From assembly GCF_035594125.1 (NCBI RefSeq), contig NW_026973669.1, forward strand, positions 942,501-1,006,500: DNA of 64,000 bases, read 5' to 3'. Under the pieces are notes generated by a model that worked only from the letters and a program-made list of their open reading frames with translations, was not told the DNA's origin and ran no database searches. The translations under genes and the position numbers were made by a program. The stretch comes from Scylla paramamosain. Lineage: Eukaryota > Arthropoda > Malacostraca > Decapoda > Portunidae. How positions within the stretch are numbered: position 1 is the stretch's first letter; each line of letters starts with the position of its first letter. Shown piece after piece: positions 44,261 through 55,754 of the stretch.

Positions 44261-45009
44261 ATGGAGGGTGCGAGGCCAGGCAACAGCAGCAGCAGCAGCA
44301 GTAGTAACAGCCTGGAGCAGCAGGTGACCCAAGGCGTGAGGACCTACACTTGTGACCACTGCGGCAAAGTGTGCTCCACCAAGGCTGCCATTGCCAGACA
44401 CGTCCTCTCCCATGCCAGCAAGACAAGGCTGAGAGGCAGGAGTGGCCCCGCTGAACACACTGCCACCCACACTGGTGGCAGGAACCACAAGTGTGACCTC
44501 TGCAGGAAGACATTTGTCCGGAAGAGTCATCTTGCCTCACACATCCTCACCCACACTGGGGAGAGAAAGTTCCAGTGCCTGGAGTGTGGGAAAAGATTTA
44601 CCCAGAAGGGTTCCCTTAACACACACATCCTCACCCACACTGGGAGAGAAAGTTCCAGTGCCTGGAGTGTGGGAAAAGATTTACCTGGAAGGGTTCCCTT
44701 AACACACACATCCTCACCCACACTGGGGAGAGAAAGTTCCAGTGCCTGGAGTGTGGGAAAAGATTTACCATGAAGAGTTCCCTTAACACACACATCCTCA
44801 CCCACACTGGGGAGAGAAAGTTCCAGTGCTTGGAGTGTGGGAAAAGATTTACCCAGAAAAGTGATCTTAACAGACACATCCTCACCCACACTGGGGAGAG
44901 AAAGTTCCAGTGCCTGGAGTGTGGGAAAAGATTTACCCGGAAGGGTACTCTTGACAGACACATCCTCACCCACACTGGAAAGAAGAAGAGAAAACAGCCA
45001 AAATCATAG
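44261..45009 (+). pseudogene. C2H2 poly-zinc-finger gene, S1 copy, with one-base frameshift (7 fingers)
   Basis: A plus-strand member of the five-copy family with the same MEGARPGN start, Ser tract, atypical first finger and KKKRKQPKS end. One G is missing in the HTGE linker near 44,640 (CTGGGAGAG against CTGGGGAGAG elsewhere), so the reading leaves the finger frame after finger 3. The finger frame resumes to the stop at 45,009. Helix residues -1/3/6 for fingers 2-7 are R/H/S, Q/S/T, W/S/T, M/S/T, Q/D/R and R/T/R. An upstream Cys-rich stretch (LCGDALLCYRCKVGVHPWC) is in frame and may be part of the protein. The change could also be a sequencing or assembly error in a repeat. Confidence 0.85.
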
Positions 45010-45100
45010 CTGTTGCAGTCCCCGGTGACTCCGGCCTCAGTAGAGCTGAAAGGCACAAAACTACAAAATATCACGACCTTAAAAGTGACCTGGGAACAAC

Positions 45101-45730
45101 ATGGTCGCCGATGGACACCGGTATAATACCAGTGGTGGTGTGGGCGACAGGGCTAATGAAGAAAGCCTGGAGAGCTGCCTGGAGGCAATCCCCGGTCGCC
45201 CAAGTGCCCACGAGGTACACACAGCTGCGGTCAAGGGAACGGTCGCCACGCTGAACAGAGCCCTCGGATGCAATGCCGGCGCTGCTGAGGGTGTGACCGC
45301 TAACACCAGGCTTGGGGCCCATTGCACTCACCAGACAACAAAACAGGAAAGTGCAGAAAACGGGGAGAGAAAGTTCCCGTGCCTGCAGTGTGGGAAAAGA
45401 TTTACCCACAAAGGTAATCTTAACACACACATCCTCACCCACACTGGGGCTTGTACAAACTCAGTGCACCCTGAGTGTAGGAAGACAGAAGGAAGCAGAA
45501 ACAGAAGGATCTGCTCTGAACCACCCTGGAGAGAGAAACTGCAGCAGAGGATCACCCATCAAAGAGAAGAAATCAGGCAGATAACAAGCTTCCTGCAAGA
45601 CCAAAACCACACAAGGAACCTCCTCAAGAAAACAGACAGAATGACAGGAAGGCGCAGTGCAAGCAACGGCCGGCCGGGCGGAAGACCGGCAGGGGCTGAG
45701 CCCCGGCCGAAGCCTTGGCACCACAAATGA
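45101..45730 (+). CDS. Single-finger C2H2 reading frame downstream of the S1 zinc-finger gene (209 aa)
   Basis: Open frame starting MVADGHRYNTSGGVG, with one C2H2 finger near residues 89-109 (FPCLQCGKRFTHKGNLNTH, then ILTH) built like those of the main array, then a basic, Arg-rich C-terminus (RSASNGRPGGRPAGAEPRP). It lies 90 bases after the main gene's stop, so it may be a further exon or a relic of a longer finger gene. S2 has the same frame at 57,184, where the C-terminus is shifted. No other domain is seen. Confidence 0.5.
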   Translation: MVADGHRYNTSGGVGDRANEESLESCLEAIPGRPSAHEVHTAAVKGTVATLNRALGCNAGAAEGVTANTRLGAHCTHQTTKQESAENGERKFPCLQCGKRFTHKGNLNTHILTHTGACTNSVHPECRKTEGSRNRRICSEPPWREKLQQRITHQREEIRQITSFLQDQNHTRNLLKKTDRMTGRRSASNGRPGGRPAGAEPRPKPWHHK

Positions 45731-45955
45731 GGACAAAGACAAGAAAATAAAGGCCAGAAAGATGAAGAGGCAGCTTGCAGAAAAGCCAGGGGTGGTTTGC
45801 AGGCACATGGCAAAGACCTCAACAGAAGTACAAGACCCACCCGAGAAAGAAGTGGCCGAGGGATGCTGCAGGCCACTGCTGGAAGACCCCACGCAGCATC
45901 AGGCAGCCCCGGAGATACAGACCACCACGGTTAAACACACAAGTAAACAACAACA

Positions 45956-46477
45956 ATGCCAGCTGTTCAACTTGCACAGGAAGGTCTGCTGAGAAAGAGA
46001 GTGAGTCAATGCAGCAAGTTTGAGGCTCCAGGTGTAGACAAAGCCCCAAGTTTTGGGTCAGAAAGATTACACGAGTGCACCGTTCCGTGCACTCGTTTGT
46101 ACCAGACTACAGAAAGGAAAAGAGGAGCCCCCACAATGGCTGGCCACTGGAAACACCAGCCTGCCACCAAACGCCAGCCAGACTCCACTGCCAGACAGAC
46201 ACGGAGCCGTCCGCTGCCCGTCAACAACACGCAGGTGGCCGACAGAGACACCGGTGTGGAGTTTGGTCTGGTGGAGTGCTCCACATGCACTGGCAGGACT
46301 GGCAAGAAGATAGCACCAGAAACACACACACTGGTGAACAGGACTGCATTCAACACCTTGCCATTCAACACCTTGCTCAACACTCCACATGCAAGTGTTT
46401 GGGAACACAAGAGAATGCCACACTACAACACAAAAAATGAGAAAAACAATCAACAAAGAATTACCTTAACACCTTGA
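45956..46477 (+). CDS. Hypothetical reading frame, possible distal exon of the zinc-finger locus (173 aa)
   Basis: It reads MPAVQLAQEGLLRKRVSQ.., a TCTGRTGKK segment and a C-terminus KNEKNNQQRITLTP. Not recognised. S2 (58,501-59,007) keeps the frame despite losing one of two tandem 15-bp copies, but most differences between the two change the residue, so there is no sign of purifying selection. Confidence 0.3.
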   Translation: MPAVQLAQEGLLRKRVSQCSKFEAPGVDKAPSFGSERLHECTVPCTRLYQTTERKRGAPTMAGHWKHQPATKRQPDSTARQTRSRPLPVNNTQVADRDTGVEFGLVECSTCTGRTGKKIAPETHTLVNRTAFNTLPFNTLLNTPHASVWEHKRMPHYNTKNEKNNQQRITLTP

Positions 46478-46502
46478 AAAAGATTTGCAGGTCAGAACTA
46501 AC

Positions 46503-46965
46503 ACCAAAAAACAAGACTACTGCCACAAACCAGCTGGCAGTACCAGTAGTGACTTGTGGTTGTGGTGTGGTGTGGTGACTGGCCACAAGACTACTGCCAC
46601 AAACCAGCTGGCAGTACCAGTAGTGACTTGTGGGTGTGGTGTGGTGTGGTGACTGGCCACAAGACTACTGCCACAAACCAGATGGCAGTACCAGTAGTGA
46701 CTTGTGGGTGTGGTGTGGTGTGGTGTGGTGACTGGCCACAAGACTACTGCCACAAACCAGCTGGCAATACCACTAGTGACTTGTGGGTGTGGTATGGTGT
46801 GGTGACTGGCCACAAGACTACTGCCACAAACCAGCTGGCAATACCAGTAGTGACTTGTGGGTGTGGTGTGGTGTGGTGACTGGCCACAAGACTACTACCA
46901 CAAACCAGCTCACAATACCACTAGTGACTTGTGGGTGTGGTGTGGTGTGGTGACTGGCCAAAAGG
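46503..46965. repeat. 74/79-bp minisatellite (S1, about 6 copies)
   Basis: AAGACTACTGCCACAAACCA, CTGGCAGTACCAGTAGTGAC and TTGTGGGTGTGGTGTGG recur every 74 bases, with 79-bp variants carrying one extra GTGTG. It is flanked by zinc-finger-derived DNA on its right side. Confidence 0.9.
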
Positions 46966-47188
46966 TTTATTCTGAAATGTAATCTTGACAAACATCCTCA
47001 CCCACACTGTGGTAAGGAAGTACAGGTGTGGTGTTTGTGGCAGTGTTTCTGTAGGAAGAGTGGTGTTGCCAGACACATCCAAACACTCCTGTGGGGGTGA
47101 GGTGTTGTGGATGTGCTGGTGGTGTGTGAGGGACTTGGAGTGACTAGTGTTTGTGTGTTGTTACTTTGTACTCAAGTGTTGGAATAAA
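46966..47188 (+). pseudogene. Degenerate terminal zinc finger and poly(A) signal (S1)
   Basis: AAAAGGTTTATTCTGAAATG and CATCCTCACCCACACTGTGG resemble the finger and linker DNA. The reading FCRKSGVARHIQTLL follows, but its Cys half is in another frame. An AATAAA lies at 47,183-47,188, so this may be the 3' untranslated end of the zinc-finger locus. Confidence 0.5.
47183..47188 (+). terminator. Poly(A) signal AATAAA (S1 zinc-finger locus)
   Basis: AATAAA followed by a T-rich TTTTGTTG stretch. The position fits the end of the zinc-finger locus. Confidence 0.45.
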
Positions 47189-47231
47189 CTTTTGTTGCTA
47201 GAATGCTGAGTAATGTTGTTATACAGTAAAT

Positions 47232-47232
47232 A

Positions 47233-47286
<54 letters not shown>

Positions 47287-47545
47287 AAAATGGCCAATAA
47301 TAAACTTGCCATGACAGACAGAGTAGTGGATGACTGGAATAGGCTCAGTAGTCAGGTTGTTAGTGCTGAGTCATTACAGAGCTTTGAAATATTAGACAAA
47401 TGTATGGACAGGGATGACAGGTGGAAATAGACAGGCATGTTTTGTACAGCGACTGCCACCTGCAGGCCTGACGGCTTCCTGCACCAACCCTTGTGTTCTT
47501 GTGTGCTGCTGCTGCTGCTGCTGCTGCAAAATCTCTTCCTATTAA
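47232..47545 (+). mobile_element. GT microsatellite and LINE/SINE-like 3' tail (S1)
   Basis: After about 50 bases of GT, the reading MTDRVVDDWNRLSSQVVSAE, then LQSFEILDKCMDRD, looks like the last codons of a CR1/L2-like LINE. It is followed by the tail blocks GATGACAGGTGGAAATAGAC and GGCTTCCTGCACCAACCC and a GCT run. Confidence 0.6.
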
Positions 47546-47985
47546 TCCCTTTCTTTGCTGTGAATGCTTGTGGAGGTTTTACACATTGCTGTTAGTGCTG
47601 CGAAGTGTTGACTGTCGCTGTGAAAGGGTTGAAAGGTTAATGATCCTGGGAGGCAAAGAAAACTGCTGGTCTGTGCATCAATAGCCGTGGTGTTCTGATG
47701 GTCTGCCTTCTTCATCACTTCTCACCAAAACAAGAAAACAACAAAACTTGATTGAAAAACAAGCCACAGAGACAGGCAGAGCGGGTGGGAGTGCAGGGGA
47801 GAGGGAGAGGGAGAGAGGACGGTGTGGGAGACAAGACAGATATGAAGAGAGATGATACTTAACATTGCATCTCTTGCTATTCAAAGCTAGGTGAGTGTGT
47901 TGAAGCCTCCCTCCTGAAAGAGTTCAAGTCACCGGCAGGGGGAAACAGCAGCAGGCAGGGAGTTCAGGAGTGTGCCAGTAAAGGG
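47546..47985. other. Unassigned sequence (S1)
   Basis: No domain or repeat is recognised, apart from a GAGAGGGAGAGG purine tract near 47,800. The equivalent S2 block (60,116-60,570) is almost identical. Confidence 0.5.
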
Positions 47986-47989
47986 GATT

Positions 47990-49050
47990 GAGAGACTGAT
48001 AATACTGGTTAACTCTTGCATCAGGGAGGTGGACAGAATAGTGGTGAAAGATTGAGAATACTGGTTAACTCTTGCATCAGGGAGGTGGACAGAATAGTGG
48101 TGAAAGATTGAGAATACTGGTTAACTCTTGCATCAGGGAGGTGGACAGAATAGTGGTGAAAGATTGAGAATACTGGTTAACTCTTGCATCAGGGAGGTGG
48201 ACAGAATAGTGGTGAAAGATTGAGAATACTGGTTAACTCTTGCATCAGGGAGGTGGACAGAATAGTGGTGAAAGATTGAGAATACTGATTAACTCTTTCA
48301 TTCAGGAGGTGGAGAGTATTGTGGTGAAACATTGAGAATACTGGTTAATTCTTGCACTAGGGAGCTGCAGACAATAGTGGTGAAAGATTGAGAATACTGG
48401 TTAACTCTTGCATCAGAGAGGTGGACAGAATAGTGGTGAAAGATTGAGAATACTGTTGAACTCTTGCATTCAGGAGGTGGACAGTATAGTGGTGAATGAT
48501 TGAGAATACTGGTTAACTCTTGCATTAGGGAGGTGGACAGAGTAGAGGTGAAAAATTGAGAATACTGGTTAACTCTTGCACTAGGGAGGTGGAGACAATA
48601 GTGGTGAAAGATTGAGAATGCTTGTTAACTTGCATTCAGAAGGTGGACAGAATAGTGGTGAAAGATTGAGAATGCTGGTTAACTCGTGCATTAGGGAGGT
48701 GGACAGAATAGTGGTGAAAGATTGAGAATACTGGTTAACTCTTGCATTAGAGAGGTGGAGACAATAGTGGTGAAAGATTGAGAATACTGGTTAACTCTTG
48801 TATCAGGGAGAGGGACAGAATAGTGGTGAAAGATTGAGAATACTGGTTAACTCTTGCATTAGGGAGGTGGACAGAATAGTTGTGAAAGATTGAGAATACT
48901 GGTTAACTCTTGCATTAGGGAGGTGGACAGAATAGTGTTGAAAGACTGAGAATACTGGTTAACTCTTGCATTAGGGAGGTGGACAGAATAGTAATGAAAG
49001 ATTGAGAATGCTGGTTAACTCTTGCATCAGGGTGGAGACAATAGTGGTGA
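47990..49050. repeat. 56-bp minisatellite, inverse orientation (S1, about 19 copies)
   Basis: GAGAATACTGGTTAACTCTT, GCATCAGGGAGGTGGACAG and AATAGTGGTGAAAGATT recur about every 56 bases, with one-base length variants. This is the reverse complement of the arrays in region 1 but nearer to the LINE source sequence (GTTAACTCTTGCATTAG). Confidence 0.9.
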
Positions 49051-49199
49051 GAAAGTAAGGCCTCTTATCAAATTATATTGACATTTTTTGACCAAATAGT
49101 TAGGAGTATATGAAATTTCAATAAAATTGCTAGCAAGATCTGCCCCCAAGCTTGAAAGAGGCAGAGACAGCAAGGAAGTGGTTCTCAGAGTGGGGTGTG

Positions 49200-49640
49200 A
49201 CGAATAGACTGCATCAGTAGTCAGTAGGGAGCTGTGAAAGAAGACTGCAGCAGTGTGTGGACAGAGATGGCAGGTGGAAATAGACTGCATCAGTAGTCAG
49301 TAGGGAGCTGTGAAAGAAGACTGCAGCAGTGTGTGGACAGGGATGGCAGGTGGAAATAGACTGCATCAGTAGTCAGTAGGGAGCTGTGAAAGAAGACTGC
49401 AGCAGTGTGTGGACAGAGATGGCAGGTGGAAATAGATAGGCGTGTTTTGTACAGGGACTGCCACTTGTAGGTGTGATGGCTTCCTGCTCCAGCTCTTGTG
49501 TTCTTGTGTACTACTGCTACTTGGAAGGCTCTGCAATGGTGCCACCTTAAGTCCACTGCAACACACTTGTCCTCCAATGTACGATAATGCACCAAGGTCC
49601 TTAAGAATGGCATTTATTGATTTTATGATTATGATTATTA
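49200..49640 (+). mobile_element. Retroposon tail with three 76-bp repeats (S1)
   Basis: GACTGCATCAGTAGTCAGTA starts at 49,207, 49,283 and 49,359 (76-bp period). The tail blocks TTGTACAGGGACTGCCACTT and CTCTTGTGTTCTTGTGTACT then follow. S2 has only one 76-bp copy. Confidence 0.7.
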
Positions 49641-49865
49641 TTTTTTTTTTTTTTTTTACAGTGTCTCTCTTACATAGAAATACAATAATAAAAAGTGCAA
49701 TATATTTTTTGGAGGTGGTTTGTTATTTGTTATTTGGTAACTTTGTTTTTTGCGTTTAATGACAAATTAAGTTGGTGGCAAGAGGAGTAGACGTTTCAAG
49801 TTACCCTCCATTTCCACCCATGGCTTGCTGGTTCTCTAACACTTGGTCAAAATTTATGAATCATT
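49641..49865. other. T-rich and unassigned DNA at the right end of S1
   Basis: A T-run at about 49,649-49,659 is followed by A+T-rich sequence shared with S2 (62,150-62,390). I see no gene. Confidence 0.5.
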
Positions 49866-49869
49866 AATA

Positions 49870-50273
49870 AATGATTCAAAGGTTAGGAGGAGAAAGTGGA
49901 GATTGAGGCATGTAGCATGGGAGAATTTCCAGGTAGACTTGAGTGAAAGTGTGAGGATGGAAGCCTGAATGGCATGGATGAAATGAACGACAGACAGGAT
50001 GCCGCAGCCAGCCAGCCAGACAGGGTACGTGAGAACGAGTGCCGGGAAGCGTGCATGTAAGCCGTGGTGGAGTGACGAGATTAGGGATGCTGGAAAGGAA
50101 GGAAAGAGACTAAATAGGGTGTGCAGGCAGTTGAGAAAGAGGAGGCGGAGAGTGAGCACCAGAATGCACGGACAGCGTGTGTGAGTCAGCAGCGAGTGAC
50201 GAAGCGAAAGGTAATGAATGCTAAAGTTAGGTGTGAGAGAAGTGTGCTTCAGTCCAGAAGAGAGAAAGGTGTT
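49870..50273 (+). mobile_element. LINE ORF2 linker fragment upstream of a BEL LTR
   Basis: The plus strand reads KPWWSDEIRDAGKEGKRLNR, then VCRQLRKRRRRV, the arginine-rich segment between endonuclease and reverse transcriptase typical of this LINE type. Its stop near 50,182 marks decay. It is cut by the LTR fragment at 50,274. Confidence 0.65.
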
Positions 50274-50698
50274 TGTTACTGTATGTAAAGCGTATGTACC
50301 TCACGTCATTATTCCTCGGCATTTATAAGTGAAATGTTCAATAGTTTTCTATTTGCATGAAAACGTGTAATATGTGTAAGTATCAGTATTTAATGCTATA
50401 TTAAGCACCAAAGCCGATGCTCACTTGTTAGTAGTGTGGGGTTAACCTGCTAGTCGCCTGCGGGCATCACTCACGGCCAAGTCGCGCTCAGACAAAGACA
50501 GGCAGGATGGTGACCGAGGTAAATACTTTAATTTTGTAGTTAAAACTGATTGTCATAGTGCCAAGTTAATTGCATGTATTGTTAATGAATATTGTAATAT
50601 GTTGAAAGCGTTTAATATCCGTGCATAATGTTATTTTGTAAGAAATTGAGACCGAGAACTTGTTCGCAGTTCTTACGGTCATGCCTACCTGATCACCT
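50274..50698 (+). repeat. Truncated BEL/Pao LTR
   Basis: It matches the 528-bp LTR from its TGTTACTGTATG start. It lacks about 85 bp near the 3' end (the reading jumps from CATGCCTACC to GATCACCTGA) and the last about 30 bp. No internal element sequence is next to it. Confidence 0.85.
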
Positions 50699-51952
50699 GA
50701 TGATGTAGTTCTTATGAGTGAATCGGCAGATGAGCTTCAAAGTTTGTTGGATGTAGTGGATGGCTATGGTAAAGACTTTGGAGTAAGGTTTAGCAGTGAG
50801 GAAAGCAAAGTAATGATTGTGAATAGGTCAGAGGATGAAAGTAATGTGGTATGGAGACTTGGAGAGAATGAGTTGAGACAGGTGCAAGAATACAAGTACT
50901 TAGGGATGTGGATGAGTCCTAGTGGGTGTGCAAAGGCAAAGAATGAAAAGATAAGTATGCTAAACCAGTGGGTAGGTCGATTGGGAAGCGCGGCAAGGAT
51001 GAGAGCAAGTAAGTATGATGTGTTGAGAGAAGTGTGGAAGAGTGTGGCTGTGCCATGTATAATTATAATGTATGGTATGGATGTGATTCCATGCAATGAA
51101 AGTGAAATTGATAAGTTAGAAGTGGGCCAGAATAGAATAGCAAGGATGGCACTGAATGCACCGAGGTGCACAGCAGTTGAAGCCTTGAGAGGTGACATGG
51201 GATGGAGCACCTTTAGAGAAAGACTCACAAAAGCCACACTTAGGTACAAGATTAGGTTTGAGAGAATGGATGATGCAAAAATTTCAAGGAAGGTGTACCT
51301 GTGGAATGAAAGTGGAAGCAAATGGAGGAAGAGATGCATGAGAATGACCGACAGGAATGGATTGCAAGTTGTGTGGGCGATAAGAATGGCTGGTAGGAAT
51401 CAAAATGAGCGTGAATGGGTGGTAACAAGAGGAGGAAGAGTGGGAGCCGAATGGGATGTGAGAAAATGGAAGAATGAGATAGACAAAGAAGTGAAATGTG
51501 TGGGACTGAATGAATGGAAGAATGAGATGGAAAGAAAGAAGACCCTGGAATGGTACAAGGAGAAAGAGGCCCCGAGGTATGAAAGGTGGTATGATGGAAG
51601 CCTGGGCGGTGATCTTCTCTTCCGAGCGAGGGCACAGTGTATGGATGTGAATGCAAGGAGTTACAGGTGGTCTGAGTCCCGCAGCAAAGTGTGCCAGATG
51701 TGTGACATGGGAGAAGATGAGACGGTGGAACATGTGGTGCTGGAGTGTGTGAAGTATGCCAGAGACAGGAATGAGATGATGCAAGTGATACTGACTGAGT
51801 TAGGGCATGATAGGAATGAAAGAGTGGAGAAGACAGGAAAGGAATGGATGGTGGTGTTGCTGGGACTGTGTAGAGAGGCGAATGAAAGGATGATTGAGGC
51901 GGTGAAAGAGTTTCTGGAGAGAATGTGGCGTGCCAGGTGTATGAACAATTAG
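50699..51952 (+). mobile_element. LINE ORF2 C-terminal part, S2 copy (412 aa)
   Basis: A near-identical paralogue of 40,085-41,331, starting just after the YADD region (the reading begins DDVVLMSES, with the first residues lost). It keeps the LGMWMS segment and the C-terminal C-x2-C..H-x4-C. One extra ATT-ATA pair of codons lies near 51,062 (IIIMYGMD against IMYGMD). Confidence 0.85.
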
Positions 51953-52100
51953 GATAGAGGATGCTGTTCGTTTCTCTTTTTTTTTTTTTTCCCTTTCTAC
52001 AGGAGTTGCCGATCCAAAGGCCTGGCTCAGGAGTGATCCTGTGCCACCTGTACCATCAAGATCAAGATGTACCATTAAGATCAAGATCAAGATCTGGCGC
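51953..52100 (+). mobile_element. LINE 3' end with ATCAAG tail (S2)
   Basis: As at 41,332, with the tail interrupted by ATGTACCATTAAG. Confidence 0.7.
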
Positions 52101-53440
52101 CAAGTTACTTGTGTGTTTTGTTGTCTGTGTCTGTTGGAGCGTCCGCGTGCTGCGTGGTGGTCAGTGGTCAGGTCACGCTGAGTGTGCGGCAGCTTGCGCC
52201 TGTGTCTGAGCTGGCCTGGGTCACCTGTGGTCACCTGTCCACTCTGTGTCTGGTGGAGGGAACAGACAAGACGTCAGCGTGGTGGTCAGTGGTCAGGTCA
52301 CGCTGTGTGCGGCAGCTTGCGCCTGTGTCTGAGCTGGCCTGGGTCACCTGTGGTCACGTGCGGAGTGGCGGCGCCTCCCTGGGCTCACCTGAGGGCGTGC
52401 AGGTAATGGTGGGCGGGGAACAAGTAAATGTCGGGAGGTGAGTGACTAAGGTGGTGGTCACCGTCACTGTTGTTGTGGTTTGTTTGTTTGTTTGTTTGTT
52501 GATTTCTTTTATTCCCAAGACGTGGCGGCGCCGTCTGGCTGTCTGCTGGTGCTGCCTGCCAGTGGTCTGACCATTTTGTCGCGAGTGTTTGGGCGTTGTC
52601 CTTTCTGGGGATTTCCCGGCCCGTACTGAGTGAGGTTAGGTTAGGTTTTCTTTGCAAGATTTTCCCGTCACAGTGGTGGCAGCCACGCAGGACAAGACAC
52701 ACGGTAATTCTTAAGAAATACACCTCCACACATATCTTATTAATCTTTTCCCCTCTCCCCCAACAAGCTTGGGGCCACGTGGGGAATTGGGTTTGTTTTT
52801 GGAGGGGGACATAAAAGACCGATAAATGGACTGAAAATCTAGGGAAATTTCCCTAAAATAAAAAAAATTTGGGGTAAAATTTAAGTTTTAACCAATACTC
52901 CAGAATAATTATATACCTATCCTAACCTAACCTAACCGGGGGGGCTGCGCACCCCATGAACCCCCCCCCTGCTATCCGGGGGGGCTGTGTCCCCCTGGAT
53001 CCCCCTAAGGTTAAAGTGTCATTAAACATCATAGACTTAGTAGCATGGACAAAAGCACCCTGCGTGTAAACCAACGCACGAACGCACGCAGTGTAACTTC
53101 AGCACGGACAGGTAAGCAGGACGGATCTCGGGAATACTGGAGAAACTTTAACATTGTATTGTAACCTTAACATCAACGAGCGATCAGTAAAACCTTTACA
53201 GACTTGTAGCTATACTACTTACACTTCTTGAAAGCACACCTTATTGAAAATAATCTTGGGTGCGTTGTTCTTAAGATTTTCCAGACACACACCGTCAGTA
53301 AGGTTAGTTTGGTCTCCTGGACAAAATTTTCCCGTCACAGTGGTGGCAGCCACGCAGGACAAGACACACACCATCAGTTAGTCTTTTCTGCTTTCTTGTT
53401 TTATTTTTGTTATTTTGTTAATTTGTTTAATATTGTTTTT
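52101..53440. other. GC-rich repeats and non-coding DNA (S2)
   Basis: Equivalent of 41,461-42,600, with the two 125-bp repeats, the GGGGGG/CCCCCC palindromes and the CCTAACC run. An additional block (about 52,505-52,745) carries TTTTCCCGTCACAGTGGTGG, then CAGCCACGCAGGAC, which recurs at about 53,325. No gene is supported. Confidence 0.55.
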
Positions 53441-53477
53441 TTTTGTTTGTCGTGCAGAACAGACGCGGTGAAAGAGC

Positions 53478-53930
53478 AAGGCCAGACTGGCAAGTCCTCC
53501 TGTCCATTGTGCCCCAGAGCCTCTCAGATCAGTGGCTGGCAAGTCCTCCCATCCTCTCTGCCCCAGAGCCCCTCAGGTCAGTGGCTGGCAAGTCCTCCCA
53601 TCCTCTCTACCCCAGAGCCCCTCAGGTCAGTGGCTGGCAAGTCCTCCCATCCTCTCTGCCCAAGAGCCCCTCAGGTCAGTGGCTGGCAAGTCCTCCCATC
53701 CTCTCTGCCCCAGAGCCCCTCAGGTCAGTGGCTGGCAAGTCCTCCCATCCTCTCTGCCCCAGATCCCCTCAGGTCAGTGGCTGGCAAGTCCTCCCATCCT
53801 CTCTGCCCCAGAGCCCCTCAGGTCAGTGGCTGGCAAGTCCTCCCATCCTCTCTGCCCCAGATCCCCTCAGGTCAGTGGCTGGCAAGTCCTCCCATCCTCT
53901 CTGCCCCAGAGCCCCTCAGGTCAGTGGCTG
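53478..53930. repeat. 49-bp minisatellite (S2, about 9 copies)
   Basis: CAGTGGCTGGCAAGTCCTCC recurs every 49 bases (53,579; 53,628; and so on). It is open in three forward phases, so it gives false reading frames of about 150-290 codons. Confidence 0.92.
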
Positions 53931-54089
53931 GGGACTCAGAACACTGCACCACTGTTGGCAACACTTGTGTCTTTATCACAAGTTACCACCAACTAAAAGT
54001 GATTATCTTACTCTTTGCAACAAGTCAGTTTTTTATTTATTTATTTATGTATTTATATATTTATTTATTTATTTATTTGGATAACCTGA

Positions 54090-55150
54090 AGATCCACCAG
54101 CCCAGTCTTACCACCTAAAGATCCACCAGCCCAGTCCTTTCTGGCTGTTCTATTGCTGCTGTGGTAGACGGTCACTGTTCTTCTCCTAGATCTATTAACA
54201 GTGGTGTTCCTCAGGGTTCTGTCCTGTCACCCACTCTCTTCCTATTATTCATCAATGATCTTTTAAACCAAACTTCTTGTCCTATCCACTCCAGTGCTGA
54301 TGATACCATCCTGCACTTTTCCACGTCTTTTTCTAGACTTCCAACCCTTCAGGAAGTAAACAGTTCATGCAGGGAAGTCACAGACTTCTGATCTCTCCAA
54401 AATTCCAGATTAGGGCAGAGCAAACTTGGTATTGTTCAATGCCACAAAAACTCAATTCCTCCATCTATCAACTCGACACAACCTTCCAGACAACTATCCC
54501 CTCTTCTTCAATGACACTCAACTGTCCCCCTCTTCTACACTGAACATCCTCGGTCTCTACTTTACTTATAATCTGAACTGGAAACTTCACATCTCATCTC
54601 TAGCAAAAACAGCTTCTAGGAAGTCAGGTGTTCTGAGATGTCTCCGCCAGTTTTTCTCACCCCCCCCCCCCGAAGCTGCTAACTTTGTACAGGGGCCTTA
54701 TCTGTCCATGTATGGAGTATGCTTCACATGTCTGGGGGGGTTCCACTCATACCATTCTTCTAGACAGGTTGGAATCAAAAGCTTTTTGTCTCATCAACTC
54801 CTCTCCTCTAACTGACTGTCTTCAGCCTTTCTCTCATCGCCGCAGTGTTGCATCTCGTGCTGTCTTTTACAGCTATTTTCATGCTAACTGCTCTTCTGAT
54901 CTTGCTAACTGCATGCTTCCCCTCCTCCCACAGCCTTGCTGCTCAACACTTTCTTCTTTCTCTCATCACTATTCTGTGCACCTCTCTAATGCAAGAGTTA
55001 ACCAGTATTCTCAATCATTCATCCCTTTTCTCTGGTAATATTGGAGCTCCCTGCCTGCTTCTCTATTTTCACCTTCGTATGACTTGAATTCCTTCAAGAG
55101 GGAGGCTTCAACACACTTATCCTGCAATTTTTGACAACTGCCTTGGACCC
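54090..55150 (+). mobile_element. Second LINE: reverse-transcriptase fragment (Jockey/CR1-like), S2
   Basis: Paralogue of 42,835-43,870, slightly less broken in the middle: it reads LFNATKTQFLHLSTRHNLP and LNILGLYFTYNLNWKLHIS, which are LINE-typical. A C-run near 54,660 shifts the frame. SADDT is again seen in place of YADD. Confidence 0.8.
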
Positions 55151-55186
55151 TGTTCAGTGACCAGCATCTCAGTGGGCCCCCCCCCC

Positions 55187-55617
<431 letters not shown>

Positions 55618-55754
55618 GGACACCAGACAGGCAGGAAGCCCCTCGCTGCCTGTGTGGTGACGGTCTCCTCTGTTACAGGTGCAAGGTCGGTGTGCATCCT
55701 TGGTGCAGCCCCAGGGTTCCTGCAGGAACAGCCACGGCCAGGAGCAGCGTTGCA

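Noticed and set aside
47990..49050. CRISPR-like array of regular repeats
   Set aside because: Repeats are head-to-tail without unique spacers, in eukaryotic DNA with introns and LTR elements. It is a minisatellite.
53228..54118. Open frames of 154-296 residues over the 49-bp repeat
   Set aside because: They are the same three-phase reading of a 49-bp minisatellite. The repeated GQWLASPPILS motif has no family match and the period is not a codon multiple.
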